Shown: positions 11,536-22,169, counted from the first letter of the stretch. The stretch is 64,000 nucleotides of DNA from Thiobacillus sp. UBA6205 (GCA_002421825.1 DISR01000041.1:31502-95501), one strand, 5' to 3'. Program-made: numbers and translations. The notes: a model not told the origin generated them from the letters alone.

Positions 11536-11669
11536 GCCTGGAGCTTGCGGGCGGAACAACGCGGTGCAGCATGTCTGAGCCCCGCTCACTTCTGCGATCA
11601 AACAAAAGCGGGGCGAGTGCAAGATTGATTTGGCGCTTTGCGCGTGCCGCCCGCCCGCAAGCTTCAGGC
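11536..11669. repeat. Nested imperfect palindrome
   Basis: The outer arms at 11536-11554 and 11651-11669 (GCCTGGAGCTTGCGGGCGG against its near complement, one mismatch) enclose inner arms GCCCCGCT / AGCGGGGC at about 11578-11616. It is the third repeat type in the gene-free stretch between miaA and the SirB2 gene. The remaining bases to 11763 show nothing recognisable. Confidence 0.6.
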
Positions 11670-11763
11670 TAAGGGAAGCCGAAGGCCGGCATAGCCGGGG
11701 CAACCCCCGGCGACTTTTGTCGGCCTGCCCGGACATTTAGCTGGTTACACCGATGGCTAGGGA

Positions 11764-12141
11764 TCAGAACGGCACCGCCTGCTTGCTGACCGCCACCATC
11801 GCGATATAGCCAAACACCGCCAGCGCGCCGACGAAGGCCATGTTCCTTTGCAGGGCGGTCTTGCCACGCTTGATGGCGATGGTGCCGAGCACGATGTACA
11901 CCAGCAGGCCGATGATCTTGGCCATGATCCAGCCGTGCTCGAGCGGGTTGAGGCTGGCCACCACCAGCATGCCGATGGCGGCGAGCAGCAGCAGGGTGTC
12001 GTTGACGTGCGGCACGATCTTCACCCACTTCTTGGCGTTCATGGGCGAGTCCATCATGCGCCAGGCACCGCGCAGGATGAACAGTGCGATCGAGATGACG
12101 ACGGTGAGGCGGTGGAGGGAGAGCAGGGCGGCGTAGTCCAT
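11764..12141 (-). CDS. SirB2 family membrane protein
   Basis: The 125-residue protein is mostly membrane-embedded, with about four hydrophobic helices (for example TVVISIALFILRGAW, TLLLLAAIGMLVVAS, IIGLLVYIVLGTIAI, MAFVGALAVFGYIAMVA). The HVNDTLLLLAAIGM and LGTIAIKRGKT segments match the SirB2 family, whose biochemical function is unknown despite an old link to invasion gene regulation in Salmonella. ATG 12139-12141 follows the xseA stop without a gap, so translation is probably coupled to xseA. Confidence 0.8.
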   Translation of the reverse strand: MDYAALLSLHRLTVVISIALFILRGAWRMMDSPMNAKKWVKIVPHVNDTLLLLAAIGMLVVASLNPLEHGWIMAKIIGLLVYIVLGTIAIKRGKTALQRNMAFVGALAVFGYIAMVAVSKQAVPF

Positions 12142-13482
12142 TCATTCTTCCTTCTTGGTGACGCGGGCTTTTGCGCTGCCGTGATGAAAGCGCAGGTTCA
12201 GGGTTTCGTCCAGTTCGATCTGCGCGCTGCTGCGCACGACTTCGCCCTGGGCGTTGCGCACCATGCTGTAGCCGCGCGCCAGCACGGCTTCGGGGTTGAG
12301 GTGGGCAAGGTGCGAAGCCATGCGCTCGACTTCGGCGCGGCGGTTTTGCAGTTGCTGGTGCAGGGCGCGGCTCAGGCTGGATTTGAGTTGTTTCAATTCC
12401 GGCTGCATGCCTCGAGGCTGCGGGCGCGCGGCAGCGAGCCGCCTGGCCAGCGCGTCGAACTGCCAGCGGTTGCGTGCGAAGCTTTGCGCATGTGCCAGGC
12501 CCAGGCGTTTGCCCAGATGCATCAGCTTGTCGCGCTGGGCCTGCAGGCGCTGGGCCGGGTGCACCAGGCGGCGCGCGACCATGTCCACTTGTTGCGCGCG
12601 GTTGGCCAGCTGGCGGTGCAGCGGGCGCGCCATGCGGTGCTGCAGGGCGGTCAGGCGCTGCATCCATTCCTCGCGGCTGGCCGACACCTGTTCCGCGGCG
12701 GCGGTGGGGGTGGGCGCGCGCAGGTCGGCGACGAAGTCGGCGATGGTGAAGTCGGTTTCGTGGCCCACGCCGGAAATCACCGGCATCGGACTCGCGGCGA
12801 TGGCGCGCGCCACGGCCTCGTCGTTGAAGGCCCACAGGTCCTCGATGCTGCCGCCGCCGCGGCAGACGATGAGCACGTCGCACTCGCCGCGCTCGCCGGC
12901 GGCCTGGATGGCGGCGGCGATCTTCTTGCCGGCGCCTTCGCCCTGCACCGGGCTGGGGTAGAGCACGACCGGCAGCCAGGGCGCGCGCCGGCGCAGGGTG
13001 GTGAGCACGTCGCGCAAGGCGGCGGCCTCGGTGGAGGTGACGATGCCCAGGCGCCTGGGAAACGCGGGCAGGGCGCGCTTGCGCGCGGCCTCGAACAGGC
13101 CTTCCTGGGAAAGTTTTTGTTTCAGCCTTTCAAAAGCTTCGAACAGCGCGCCCAGCCCGGCGCGGCGCATGAGCTCGACCTGCAGCTGGAACTCGCCGCG
13201 CGCTTCGTACACCGTGGGCACGGCGCGCACTTCCACCTGGTCGCCGTTGGCCGGCAGCCAGTCGACGAACTGGTTGCGGCCGCGGAACATGGCGCAGCGC
13301 ACCTGGGCGCGGTCGTCCTTGAGGCTGAAGTACCAGTGGCCGGAGGCGGCGCGCGTGAGATTGGAGATTTCACCGGCCACCCAGACCAGCGGCAGGGCGT
13401 TTTCCACGGCCGAGCGCGCCAGGCTGTTGAGCGCGGAGACCGTCAGAACCGGGCTTGAGGCGGGGGTAATGGGTGTTGACAC
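12142..13482 (-). CDS. xseA: Exodeoxyribonuclease VII large subunit
   Basis: XseA forms with XseB the ExoVII complex that degrades single-stranded DNA. The 446 residues contain an N-terminal OB-fold (about 15-110: [25 protein letters not shown]) and the catalytic region with [31 protein letters not shown] and [28 protein letters not shown] long C-terminal helical region follows, so length and order are normal. The start is GTG 13480-13482 with a weak ribosome site. xseB is not adjacent; the SirB2 gene follows immediately. Confidence 0.95.
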   Translation of the reverse strand: MSTPITPASSPVLTVSALNSLARSAVENALPLVWVAGEISNLTRAASGHWYFSLKDDRAQVRCAMFRGRNQFVDWLPANGDQVEVRAVPTVYEARGEFQLQVELMRRAGLGALFEAFERLKQKLSQEGLFEAARKRALPAFPRRLGIVTSTEAAALRDVLTTLRRRAPWLPVVLYPSPVQGEGAGKKIAAAIQAAGERGECDVLIVCRGGGSIEDLWAFNDEAVARAIAASPMPVISGVGHETDFTIADFVADLRAPTPTAAAEQVSASREEWMQRLTALQHRMARPLHRQLANRAQQVDMVARRLVHPAQRLQAQRDKLMHLGKRLGLAHAQSFARNRWQFDALARRLAAARPQPRGMQPELKQLKSSLSRALHQQLQNRRAEVERMASHLAHLNPEAVLARGYSMVRNAQGEVVRSSAQIELDETLNLRFHHGSAKARVTKKEE

Positions 13483-13968
13483 GCTCTAATCCGTCCACTG
13501 GCTGGGGAAAACTGCATGACCATTCATTGAATCCCTTGCAAATAAAGGGTGTTTTTGTAAGCCTATGTTTTTAAATGATAAAAGAATGCTTCATGAATAA
13601 GCGGTGACAGAAATTTCTTTTGAAACAGCATAGTTAGCGGAATTGCAGAGGGCTTTTGCACAGTTTTATCCACAGAAATTGTGGAGAAGTTTCATTAAGA
13701 CATTCGTGCTTCTGGCATGGGCGTGTTTGCTCGGCATCACGCAGGGAAAACAATTTCCTGTGCGGCGCTCCAGCAAGTTCCTGTTTGCATCTCGTTTTGG
13801 TCTTGTTCGTTACGAAGCGCCGGCTCGTTATTGTTTGCAGGGGACGAGATGCTGTCTGCCTGCCTGCAGTTTTGAGCATGGTGCGATTATTCCAATTTTT
13901 GTGCGCGCTTGTCGAATCGAAGTGCGCAAGCTAAAGTCGCGTTGTTTGTTCTTGAATGGAGTGTACGC
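13483..13968. other. A/T-rich intergenic region with a DnaA-box-like site
   Basis: Between divergent xseA and exbB lies 486 bp whose base composition is clearly richer in A/T than its neighbours. A perfect TTATCCACA occurs at 13666-13674. ORFs of about 80-110 codons occur on both strands but lack convincing ribosome sites and coding-like composition. The stretch presumably contains the xseA and exbB promoters. No second DnaA box or dnaA/gyrB-type neighbour supports an origin. Confidence 0.5.
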
Positions 13969-14574
13969 GTGTTAGCCATCATCGAGGCGGCCGGCTGGCC
14001 GATCTGGCCACTGATCCTGGCATCCGTTCTGGCGCTGGCCATCATCATCGAGCGATTCTATTCACTGCGCGCATCCCAGATCTCACCTCCCACATTGCTG
14101 CCCAGCGTCATCAAGCAATTGCGCGAGCATGGCGTGAGCGAGGACATGCTGGCCAAGCTTGCGGCGGATTCCCCTCTGGGGCAGATACTCGCAGCCGGCC
14201 TGCGCAACGTGAAAAGCACGCGTGAAGTGATGAAGGAGGCCATCGAGGAGGCCGGGCGTGCGGTGGTGCATGACCTGGAGCGTTTCCTGACCTCGCTCGG
14301 GACGATTGCGGCAATCGCGCCGCTTTTGGGACTGCTTGGCACCGTGGTGGGCATGATCGAGATATTCGGTTCGCAGACGCCCACCGGCAGCGATCCAGCG
14401 AAGCTGGCCTACGGCATTTCCGTGGCGCTCTATAACACTGCCTTCGGCCTGATCGTTGCGATTCCGGCCATGATCTTCTACCGTTTCTTTCGCACCCGCG
14501 TGGACAGCCTGGCGGTGGACATGGAACAGCAGGCCATCAAGCTGGTGGAAACCGTTCACGGGGAACGCCGTTGA
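13969..14574 (+). CDS. exbB: MotA/TolQ/ExbB proton channel family protein
   Basis: This inner-membrane component of an ExbB-ExbD energy transducer uses proton flow to drive outer-membrane processes. The 201 residues have TM1 near the N-terminus (WPIWPLILASVLALAIIIE), a cytoplasmic domain, and two further helices including FLTSLGTIAAIAPLLGLLGTV, the family signature. GTG 13969 is preferred because GGAG lies 7 nt upstream; the longer frame has no site. It overlaps exbD by 4 nt. The order exbB-exbD-lpxK-Trm112-kdsB is common in betaproteobacteria, which suggests a link to envelope biogenesis. Confidence 0.92.
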   Translation: MLAIIEAAGWPIWPLILASVLALAIIIERFYSLRASQISPPTLLPSVIKQLREHGVSEDMLAKLAADSPLGQILAAGLRNVKSTREVMKEAIEEAGRAVVHDLERFLTSLGTIAAIAPLLGLLGTVVGMIEIFGSQTPTGSDPAKLAYGISVALYNTAFGLIVAIPAMIFYRFFRTRVDSLAVDMEQQAIKLVETVHGERR

Positions 14575-14990
14575 ACTTCAAGCGCGGCTACCATCGCGAG
14601 GCGCCCGAGATCAACCTGATCCCGCTGATCGACGTGCTCCTGGTGATCCTGATTTTCCTCATGGTCACCACCACCTACGCGCGCTATTCCGAACTCAAGA
14701 TCAACCTGCCCACCGCGGCCGGCGAAGCCAGCCCGAAAAAGCCGCAGACCATCCAGGTGGCGGTGGATGCGCTGGGCCACTACCAGGTCAACGAGAAGAA
14801 CGTCGCCTCCAGCACCGAGGCCCTGAGTGTCGCGATGGCCGGCATCGCCAAGGGCAACAGCGAGATGGTGGTGGTGATCAACGCCGATTCCAAGGCCACG
14901 CACCAATCAGTGATCAACATCATGGAAGCCGCGCGTCGCACCGGGCTGGCGCGGATCACCTTTGCCACGCAGAGCAGCGACGATCGATAG
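14571..14990 (+). CDS. exbD: ExbD/TolR family biopolymer transport protein
   Basis: The 139-residue single-pass inner-membrane partner of ExbB has a short cytoplasmic N-terminus, a TM helix (about 15-37) with the critical Asp in PLIDVLLVILIFLMV, and a periplasmic domain ending VVVINADSKATHQSV and RITFAT. The start is TTG 14571 overlapping the exbB stop, with GGGGAACG upstream. No TonB or TolA gene is adjacent, so the outer-membrane partner is unknown. Confidence 0.92.
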   Translation: MNFKRGYHREAPEINLIPLIDVLLVILIFLMVTTTYARYSELKINLPTAAGEASPKKPQTIQVAVDALGHYQVNEKNVASSTEALSVAMAGIAKGNSEMVVVINADSKATHQSVINIMEAARRTGLARITFATQSSDDR

Positions 14991-15006
14991 TCGCTGCGGA
15001 ATCCGG

Positions 15007-15136
15007 CGTCATCGCGAGCGCAGCGCGGCAACAACGCGGCAATCCAGGTTTTTAAAGGGGCGAGATGCAAGATTCAAGGGGATTTGCTGAGCCTTGTTTG
15101 ACTGGATCGCCACGGCCTGCGGCCTCGCGATGACGA
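15007..15136. repeat. Dispersed intergenic repeat, family B, copy 2
   Basis: It starts CGTCATCGCGAG with GCGGCAATCCAG, and ends CTGGATCGCCACGG and CTCGCGATGACG, so the ends are inverted. It lies between exbD and lpxK and shares the layout of copies 1 and 3, with a longer centre. Confidence 0.75.
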
Positions 15137-15160
15137 CTATTGCCCAACGAGCTCTGCTAG

Positions 15161-16189
15161 ATGCCTTCCTTTAACGCCCAGGCCTTCTGGTCCCGCAAGG
15201 GGCCGCTCAACTTCCTCCTGCTTCCCCTGTCCCTGCTGTTCGGCTTCGTCGCCATGCTGCGACGCTGGCTCTTCCGTTTCGGCCTGCTGCCGTCGGGCCA
15301 TCCTGGTGTGCCGGTGGTCGTCGTCGGCAACCTGTCCGCCGGCGGCAGCGGCAAGACCCCCTTTGTCATCTGGCTGGTGCGGTGGCTGCAGGCGCAGGGC
15401 CGCAAGCCCGGGGTGGTGAGCCGCGGCTACGGCCGCGATGGCAGCGGTTTGCGCGAGGTGGGGGCGGGCAGCCTGGCAGCGGAGGTCGGCGACGAACCGC
15501 TGCTGATTCATGCCAGGACCGGGGCGCCGGTAGTGGTGGGCGCCGATCGCTTGGCCGCTGCACGCCTGCTGCGCGAGCGTCATCCCGAGGTGGACCTCAT
15601 CGTTTCCGACGACGGTCTGCAGCATTATCGCCTGCGCCGCGACATTGAGCTGGTGCTGGCCGACGCCGCCGCGCCGTTCGGCAACGGCTGGCTGCTGCCG
15701 GCCGGTCCGCTGCGCGAGCCGCGCACAAGACTGCGCAGGGCCGATGCCCTCGTACTCACGCGCCGGAACGGCGATGCCGCTGCCGTTTCTGCGCCGGTGC
15801 CGGTGTTCAGCGTGCGGCACGGGCCGTCCGGCTTCCGCAGGCTGGTTGACAATTCGCGCCATGCGTCGCTGCCCGACACGGGCGGCGGCGAAATACAGGC
15901 GGTCACCGGCATCGCGCATCCCCAGGCTTTCTTTTCCCTGCTCTCGAGGCTGGGCGTGCCGCACGAGCCGCACGCCTTCCCCGACCATCACCGCTTCACT
16001 GCAGCCGATATCGCACGCGATGCCGCCGTGGTGATGACGGAAAAGGACGCGGTAAAATGCCAGGCGTTTGCCGGCCCTGACTGGTGGGCGCTGGTGCTTG
16101 AAGTGACACCCGAACCGCCTTTGTCGGACTGGCTGAAAAGCCGGCTGAGTCAGGTCGATTTAACCCAGGCGCCAACGGCGCCTTTCTGA
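15161..16189 (+). CDS. lpxK: Tetraacyldisaccharide 4'-kinase
   Basis: LpxK phosphorylates the 4' position of the lipid A disaccharide at the inner membrane. The 342 residues have an N-terminal membrane-associated hydrophobic helix ([17 protein letters not shown]), then the P-loop region [16 protein letters not shown] and [28 protein letters not shown] and [14 protein letters not shown]. The length is normal. The ATG at 15161 follows the family B repeat closely, so little room is left for a native promoter and transcription may come from exbB/exbD. The Trm112 and kdsB genes follow in one unit. Confidence 0.95.
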   Translation: MPSFNAQAFWSRKGPLNFLLLPLSLLFGFVAMLRRWLFRFGLLPSGHPGVPVVVVGNLSAGGSGKTPFVIWLVRWLQAQGRKPGVVSRGYGRDGSGLREVGAGSLAAEVGDEPLLIHARTGAPVVVGADRLAAARLLRERHPEVDLIVSDDGLQHYRLRRDIELVLADAAAPFGNGWLLPAGPLREPRTRLRRADALVLTRRNGDAAAVSAPVPVFSVRHGPSGFRRLVDNSRHASLPDTGGGEIQAVTGIAHPQAFFSLLSRLGVPHEPHAFPDHHRFTAADIARDAAVVMTEKDAVKCQAFAGPDWWALVLEVTPEPPLSDWLKSRLSQVDLTQAPTAPF

Positions 16190-16200
16190 AAGTCATTGCT

Positions 16201-16383
16201 ATGAACAAGGTGCTCGAGATTCTGGTTTGCCCGGTATGCAAGGGGCCGCTGGTGCTGCAGCGCGAGCGCTCCGAACTGGTGTGCTCGCCCTGTCGCCTGG
16301 CCTATCCCATTCGCGACGGTATTCCGGTGATGCTGCCGGAAGAGGCGCGCGCGCTCGGCGCGCAAGAAGACGTGCGCAAGTGA
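16201..16383 (+). CDS. Trm112/YcaR family zinc-ribbon protein
   Basis: This is a 60-residue protein with two Cys pairs, Cys10/Cys13 ([10 protein letters not shown]) and Cys28/Cys31 (VCSPC), then [17 protein letters not shown]. This is the typical YcaR/Trm112 small zinc-ribbon. The bacterial family is routinely found between lpxK and kdsB, as here; its role is not established. Its TGA stop overlaps the GTG start of kdsB by 4 nt. Confidence 0.93.
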   Translation: MNKVLEILVCPVCKGPLVLQRERSELVCSPCRLAYPIRDGIPVMLPEEARALGAQEDVRK

Positions 16384-17141
16384 AATTCCGCGTCGTCATT
16401 CCCGCGCGACACGCTTCGTCGCGCCTGCCGGGCAAGCCCCTTGCCGACATCGGCGGCAAGCCGATGGTGGTGCGGGTGGCCGAGCGCGCGGCGGAGGCTG
16501 GCGCGGAGGAAGCCATCGTCGCGACCGACGACCAGCGCGTGCTCGATGCGGTGAGGGCGGCGGGCCACCGCGCCCTGATGACTTCCGTGCAGCACGCCTC
16601 CGGCACGGACCGCCTGGCCGAGGTCGCCGAGATGCTGGATTGCGCGGACGACGACATCATCGTCAACGTGCAGGGTGACGAACCCCTGATCGAGCCCGCG
16701 CTCATACGCGAATGTGCGCTGTGCCTGGGCTCGCACGAGGCGGCGGCGATTGCCACCCTGGCGCATCCGCTGTTCAGCACTGATGAGTTCCGCAACCCCA
16801 ATGTGGTGAAGGTGGTGACGGACCGGCAAGGGTACGCCCTGTATTTCTCGCGAGCCATGATTCCCTGGCCGCGCGACGCCTTCGCCGCCGCCGCGCCGGA
16901 CCCGTCGTTTCCCGAAGGCCTGCCGGTGCTGCGGCATATCGGCCTGTATGCCTATCGCGCGAGCTTCCTGCGCGAGTTCGCCGGCCTCGCCCCGGCTCCG
17001 CTCGAGCGCTTCGAGATGCTGGAGCAGCTGCGCGCGCTGTGGCACGGCTACCGAATTGCGGTGGCGGTCACCCCCGAGGCGCCGGGCGCCGGCGTGGACA
17101 CGCCCGAGGACCTGGAGCGGGTGCGTGCGTTGTTCCGGTAA
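16380..17141 (+). CDS. kdsB: 3-deoxy-manno-octulosonate cytidylyltransferase (CMP-KDO synthetase)
   Basis: This cytosolic enzyme activates KDO with CTP for lipopolysaccharide core synthesis. The 253 residues begin [19 protein letters not shown], the nucleotide-binding signature, followed by [14 protein letters not shown] and [12 protein letters not shown]. The C-terminal [13 protein letters not shown] and [11 protein letters not shown] segments are also characteristic. The GTG start at 16380 overlaps the Trm112 stop; a longer frame starting at 16227 reads out of frame through the Trm112 gene and is not used. Confidence 0.96.
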   Translation: MKFRVVIPARHASSRLPGKPLADIGGKPMVVRVAERAAEAGAEEAIVATDDQRVLDAVRAAGHRALMTSVQHASGTDRLAEVAEMLDCADDDIIVNVQGDEPLIEPALIRECALCLGSHEAAAIATLAHPLFSTDEFRNPNVVKVVTDRQGYALYFSRAMIPWPRDAFAAAAPDPSFPEGLPVLRHIGLYAYRASFLREFAGLAPAPLERFEMLEQLRALWHGYRIAVAVTPEAPGAGVDTPEDLERVRALFR

Positions 17142-17154
17142 TCGGCAGTGATTT

Positions 17155-17230
17155 ACCGCGGAGTTCGCAGAGTTCGCGGAGCAATGCAATAAATAAGGTT
17201 TTCCCCCGCGTTCTCCGCGAACTCCGCGGT
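17155..17230. repeat. Intergenic hairpin repeat with 14-bp perfect arms
   Basis: ACCGCGGAGTTCGC at 17155-17168 pairs with GCGAACTCCGCGGT at 17217-17230. Inside, the same GAGTTCGC motif is repeated in tandem. It belongs to a structural class also seen at 23577-23647, 35120-35188 and 37234-37326. The rest of the gap to adk shows no further feature. Confidence 0.75.
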
Positions 17231-17333
17231 CAACATCTTGGGCCGTGTCGCGCGGCTGCCTGTATGCCTTTATCCACCCCGGTTATCCGGTAATAAAAAA
17301 ATTTGAGTTCGACCCCGGGCCCGCATGAAATAA

Positions 17334-18035
<702 letters not shown>

Positions 18036-18066
18036 CCAGCAGCGTGATTGAAGTCAAAGCAGTCAG

Positions 18067-18426
18067 ATGAGCGGCACGATTCCGGATTTTACCGACTCCG
18101 AACGCTGGGTGGTTGCCAGTGCACTGAAGGAGCGCTACGGCAAGGACATCGAGACTCAGGATGTGGAGACCGAAATCCGCCTGTTTCCGGACGACCGTGA
18201 ACTGTCAATTTGTCCGGGCATTTACTGGGAAGACAGTGAGAGCTGCCATTTTATCGTGTCGAAGACCGGCGAATCGCGCTACCGCTGCATGTTCTTCTAT
18301 CGGGTGCTGCGCCGCTACGGCACCGGCAAGGAGGAGTACGACAACCTTGGCGATTGCATCATCAGCCTGCTGCGTGTGCAAGCCGACCATGCCTCCGCCG
18401 GCGAGGGCAAGGATGCACCGTATTGA
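18067..18426 (+). CDS. Conserved hypothetical protein, 119 aa
   Basis: I do not recognise a named family. The product is acidic and soluble, with no signal peptide or membrane segment. Features seen are WVVASALKERYGKD, CPGIYWEDSESCHFIVSK and MFFYRVLRRYGTGKEEYDNLGDC. It sits 31 nt after adk and 55 nt before pfp on the same strand, so it is probably co-transcribed and may relate to them. Coding composition matches its neighbours. The start is ATG 18067. Confidence 0.75.
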   Translation: MSGTIPDFTDSERWVVASALKERYGKDIETQDVETEIRLFPDDRELSICPGIYWEDSESCHFIVSKTGESRYRCMFFYRVLRRYGTGKEEYDNLGDCIISLLRVQADHASAGEGKDAPY

Positions 18427-18481
18427 ATAATGTTTGCGCCAGGCACTGCCTGGCGTTTTGATTGGACAGGAGACTATAAAC

Positions 18482-19741
18482 ATGGCGAAGAAGATGAACG
18501 CCTTTTACGCACAATCCGGCGGCGTGACCGCCGTCATCAACGCTTCTGCCTGCGGTGTGATCGAGACCGCGCGCAAGCACAAGGACAAGATCGGCAAGGT
18601 CTACGCCGGCCGCAACGGCATCATCGGCGCGCTGACCGAAGACCTCATCGACACCAGCAAGGAATCGGCCACAGCCATTGCCGCGCTGCGTTCCACCCCG
18701 TCGGGCGCATTCGGCTCCTGCCGCTTCAAGCTGAAATCGCTGGAAGCCAACAAGCGCGAGTACGAACGCCTGATCGAGGTGTTCAAGGCGCACAACATCG
18801 GCTACTTCTTCTACAACGGCGGCGGCGACTCCGCCGACACCTGCTTCAAGGTCTCGCAGCTGTCCGAGGCGATGGGCTATCCCATCCAGGCCATCCACGT
18901 GCCGAAGACCGTCGACAACGATCTTCCCATCACCGACTGCTGCCCCGGCTTCGGCTCGGTCGCCAAGTACATCGCGGTGTCTACGCTGGAAGCCAGCTTC
19001 GACGTGCGCTCGATGGCCAAGACCTCGACCAAGGTGTTCGTCATCGAAGTGATGGGGCGCCACGCGGGCTGGATCGCGGCTGCCGGCGGCCTGGTCGAGG
19101 ACCAGGGCATTCCGGTCGTCATCCTGTTCCCGGAAATCGAGTTCGACCAGAAGAAATTCCTCGCCCGTATCGACAAGAAGGTCAAGGAATTCGGCTACTG
19201 CACCGTGGTCGTCTCGGAAGGCTGCCACTATCCAGACGGCCGCTTCCTCGCCGAGCAGGGCACGCGTGACGCCTTCGGCCATGCCCAGCTCGGCGGCGCC
19301 GCGCCGGTGGTCGCCAACATGATCAAGGACGCGCTCGGCCACAAGTTCCACTGGGCCGTCGCCGACTACCTGCAGCGCGCCGGACGCCACATCGCTTCCA
19401 AGACCGACGTCAAGCAGGCGTATGAACTGGGCAAGAAAGCCGTCGAGCTGGCGATCAAGGGGCACAACTCGGTGATGCCGACGGTCGACCGCCTCTCCGA
19501 CAGCCCCTACAAGTACAAGATCGGCATGGCGCCGCTGTCCAAGGTCGCCAACGTCGAGAAATTCATGCCGCGCGATTTCATCACGAAGGACGGCTTTGGC
19601 ATCACCGAGAAGTGCAAGCGCTATCTCACGCCGCTGATCCAGGGTGAGGACTATCCCAAGTACGGCAAGGATGGTCTGCCGGTGTACGTGACGCTGAAGA
19701 ACGTGGCGGTGGCGAAGAAGCTGCCTGAGTTTAAACTCTGA
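18482..19741 (+). CDS. pfp: PPi-dependent 6-phosphofructokinase
   Basis: This enzyme reversibly phosphorylates fructose 6-phosphate with pyrophosphate. The 419 residues from ATG 18482 carry NGGGDSADT (about 112-120) and PKTVDNDLPITDCCPGFGS (about 141-159). The Asp in GGGDS and Lys142 in PKTVDND are the residues that mark PPi- rather than ATP-using enzymes. AGGAGACT provides a good ribosome site; the frame opens earlier at 18434, but that extension has no family match. Nearby hppA and ppa also act on PPi. Confidence 0.95.
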   Translation: MAKKMNAFYAQSGGVTAVINASACGVIETARKHKDKIGKVYAGRNGIIGALTEDLIDTSKESATAIAALRSTPSGAFGSCRFKLKSLEANKREYERLIEVFKAHNIGYFFYNGGGDSADTCFKVSQLSEAMGYPIQAIHVPKTVDNDLPITDCCPGFGSVAKYIAVSTLEASFDVRSMAKTSTKVFVIEVMGRHAGWIAAAGGLVEDQGIPVVILFPEIEFDQKKFLARIDKKVKEFGYCTVVVSEGCHYPDGRFLAEQGTRDAFGHAQLGGAAPVVANMIKDALGHKFHWAVADYLQRAGRHIASKTDVKQAYELGKKAVELAIKGHNSVMPTVDRLSDSPYKYKIGMAPLSKVANVEKFMPRDFITKDGFGITEKCKRYLTPLIQGEDYPKYGKDGLPVYVTLKNVAVAKKLPEFKL

Positions 19742-19800
19742 ACGGCGTGAGGCGGAGGGCCGCATGAATTTGCGCCTCACTCCTAACCCCTCACGAATTT

Positions 19801-20013
19801 ATGACCATTGACCGGGCAAGACAGCTGTTGAAGGTGCAGGCGGATTTCGGCGGGTTCTACAACGCCAATTCCGCCAAGCTGATCTTGTCCGAAGTACAAA
19901 AAGAGCACGGGCAGGCTGCTGTTGACAGCCTGATCCGCGAACTCGACTTGCAGCATGTTTTTGGTTTCGAGCCGGGCGCCCATTTCGAAGGCGGTCTGGT
20001 GATCGGGAGGTAA
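19801..20013 (+). CDS. Small conserved hypothetical protein, 70 aa
   Basis: This short soluble protein reads MTIDRARQLLKVQADFGGFY, then SAKLILSEVQKEHGQAAVDSLIRELDL and a C-terminal GAHFEGGLVIGR. It has no signal peptide, membrane span or cysteine. The amphipathic helices suggest a small helical adaptor, but no function is recognised. It lies between pfp and hppA on the same strand, 59 nt after pfp and 60 nt before hppA, probably in the same unit. Confidence 0.65.
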   Translation: MTIDRARQLLKVQADFGGFYNANSAKLILSEVQKEHGQAAVDSLIRELDLQHVFGFEPGAHFEGGLVIGR

Positions 20014-20073
20014 AGGCGACGACAGTCTGACTGTTGTCTTTTCTTTGTTTTATCAGAGAGAAGGGGAATTACG

Positions 20074-22122
20074 ATGAGTAGTGCAATCATGCTAGCCTTG
20101 GTGTGCGCGGGCATAGCCATTCTGTACGGGATCATATCCAGCCGCTGGATATTGGCGCAGCCTGCGGGCAACGAACGCATGCAGGCGATTTCTGCCGCGG
20201 TGCAGGAGGGGGCGCAGGCCTACCTCAAGCGCCAGTACACCACCATCGGCATTGTCGGCGTGGCGCTATTCGCGGTTATCGCCGTTTTCCTGAACATGCC
20301 GACCGCCATTGGCTTTGCCATCGGCGCCGTGCTTTCCGGTGCTGCCGGCTTCATCGGCATGAACGTGTCGGTGCGCGCCAATGTGCGTACCGCGCAGGCT
20401 GCGCATAACGGCCTCAATGCCGCACTCAACATCGCCTTCAAGGGCGGTGCGATCACCGGCATGCTGGTGGTGGGCCTGGGCCTCCTGGGCGTGGCCGGCT
20501 ACTACGCCATTCTGACCGCGGGCGGCGCGAGTTCATCCGACGCGGTGCATGCGCTGGTGGGCCTGGGCTTCGGCGGCTCGCTGATCTCCATCTTCGCGCG
20601 TCTGGGCGGTGGCATCTTCACCAAGGGCGCCGACGTCGGCGCCGACCTGGTGGGCAAGGTCGAGGCGGGTATTCCCGAGGACGATCCGCGCAACCCGGCG
20701 GTCATCGCCGACAACGTCGGCGACAACGTTGGCGATTGCGCCGGCATGGCGGCCGACCTGTTCGAGACCTATGCCGTGACCATCATTGCCACCATGTTGC
20801 TGGGCGGCCTGATGGTAGCGGGCGAGAGCGCGGCCAATGCCGTGGTCTATCCGCTGGTGCTGGGCGGCGTCTCCATCATCGCCTCCATCATCGGCACCTT
20901 CTTCGTGAAGGCGCGCGCCGGCGGCAAGATCATGAACGCGCTCTATCGCGGTCTCGCCGTTGCCGGCGTGCTGGCGGTGCCGGCCTTTTATGTGGTGACC
21001 ACGCAGATGTTCGGCGATGGCATCCAGATCGGTGACGAGATGGTGTCCAGCTTGAACCTGTTCTACGCTTCGCTCATCGGCCTGGTGCTGACTGCCGCCA
21101 TGGTGGTGATTACCGAGTACTACACCGCGACTGAATATGCGCCGGTGCGCCACATCGCGCAGGCTTCCACCACCGGCCATGGCACCAACATCATCGCCGG
21201 ACTGGGTGTTTCCATGAAATCCACTGCCGCGCCGGTGCTGGCCGTGTGCCTGGCCATCTGGGGTGCGTATGATCTGGCCGGCCTGTACGGCATCGCCATC
21301 GCGGCCACCGCCATGTTGTCGATGACCGGCATCATCGTTGCGCTCGACGCCTACGGCCCGATCACCGACAACGCCGGCGGCATCGCCGAAATGGCCGAAC
21401 TGCCCGACGCGATCCGCAACATCACCGACCCGCTCGACGCCGTGGGCAACACCACCAAGGCGGTGACCAAGGGCTACGCCATCGGTTCCGCAGGTCTCGC
21501 GGCTCTCGTTCTGTTCGCCGACTATACTCACGCGCTGGAAGCCAGGACCGGCGGTGTCACGCTGTTCGACCTGTCCGACCACATGGTCATCATCGGCCTG
21601 TTCATCGGCGGCATGGTGCCCTACCTGTTCGGCGCCATGGGCATGGAAGCCGTGGGCCGCGCCGCCGGTTCGGTGGTGGTGGAAGTGCGCCGCCAGTTCC
21701 GCGAGATCCCCGGCATCATGGAAGGCAAGGCCAAGCCCGAATACGGCACCTGCGTCGACATGCTGACCAAGGCCGCGATCAAGGAAATGATGATCCCGTC
21801 GCTGCTGCCGGTGCTGGTGCCGGTTCTGGTCGGCCTCATCCTCGGTCCGAAGGCGCTGGGCGGCGTGCTGCTCGGCACCATCATCACCGGCATCTTCGTG
21901 GCCATTTCCATGACCACCGGCGGTGGCGCATGGGACAACGCCAAGAAGTACATCGAGGAAGGCAACCACGGCGGCAAGGGCAGTGAGGCGCACAAGGCCG
22001 CCGTCACCGGCGACACCGTGGGCGACCCCTACAAGGACACCGCCGGCCCGGCCGTGAACCCGCTGATCAAGATCATCAACATCGTGGCGCTGCTGATCGT
22101 GCCGCTGCTGCCGATGGCCTGA
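20074..22122 (+). CDS. hppA: Membrane-bound proton-translocating pyrophosphatase
   Basis: This integral membrane pump couples PPi hydrolysis to H+ export, or the reverse. The 682 residues include about 15-16 TM helices and the catalytic signature [19 protein letters not shown] with [19 protein letters not shown]. Further conserved segments are [16 protein letters not shown] and [15 protein letters not shown]. In [16 protein letters not shown] a Lys stands where K+-dependent enzymes have Ala, so the K+-independent type is likely. A good terminator follows at 22144-22169. Context with pfp and ppa points to PPi as an energy currency. Confidence 0.96.
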   Translation: MSSAIMLALVCAGIAILYGIISSRWILAQPAGNERMQAISAAVQEGAQAYLKRQYTTIGIVGVALFAVIAVFLNMPTAIGFAIGAVLSGAAGFIGMNVSVRANVRTAQAAHNGLNAALNIAFKGGAITGMLVVGLGLLGVAGYYAILTAGGASSSDAVHALVGLGFGGSLISIFARLGGGIFTKGADVGADLVGKVEAGIPEDDPRNPAVIADNVGDNVGDCAGMAADLFETYAVTIIATMLLGGLMVAGESAANAVVYPLVLGGVSIIASIIGTFFVKARAGGKIMNALYRGLAVAGVLAVPAFYVVTTQMFGDGIQIGDEMVSSLNLFYASLIGLVLTAAMVVITEYYTATEYAPVRHIAQASTTGHGTNIIAGLGVSMKSTAAPVLAVCLAIWGAYDLAGLYGIAIAATAMLSMTGIIVALDAYGPITDNAGGIAEMAELPDAIRNITDPLDAVGNTTKAVTKGYAIGSAGLAALVLFADYTHALEARTGGVTLFDLSDHMVIIGLFIGGMVPYLFGAMGMEAVGRAAGSVVVEVRRQFREIPGIMEGKAKPEYGTCVDMLTKAAIKEMMIPSLLPVLVPVLVGLILGPKALGGVLLGTIITGIFVAISMTTGGGAWDNAKKYIEEGNHGGKGSEAHKAAVTGDTVGDPYKDTAGPAVNPLIKIINIVALLIVPLLPMA

Positions 22123-22143
22123 TCGACGCTGCAAGAAAAACGG

Positions 22144-22169
22144 AAAAGCCGGCGCAAGCCGGCTTTTTT
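22144..22169 (+). terminator. Rho-independent terminator after hppA
   Basis: The stem AAAAGCCGGC (22144-22153) pairs with GCCGGCTTTT (22158-22167) around GCAA, and the T run continues to 22169. Confidence 0.9.

Noticed and set aside
13666..13674. Chromosome origin suggested by a DnaA box
   Set aside because: Only one perfect box is present and no dnaA, dnaN, gyrB, rpmH or parAB genes are nearby.
13643..13975. ORFs of 80-110 codons in the A/T-rich gap before exbB
   Set aside because: The start codons lack ribosome sites, the products are Cys/Arg/Phe-rich without pattern, and overlapping frames on both strands are equally long.
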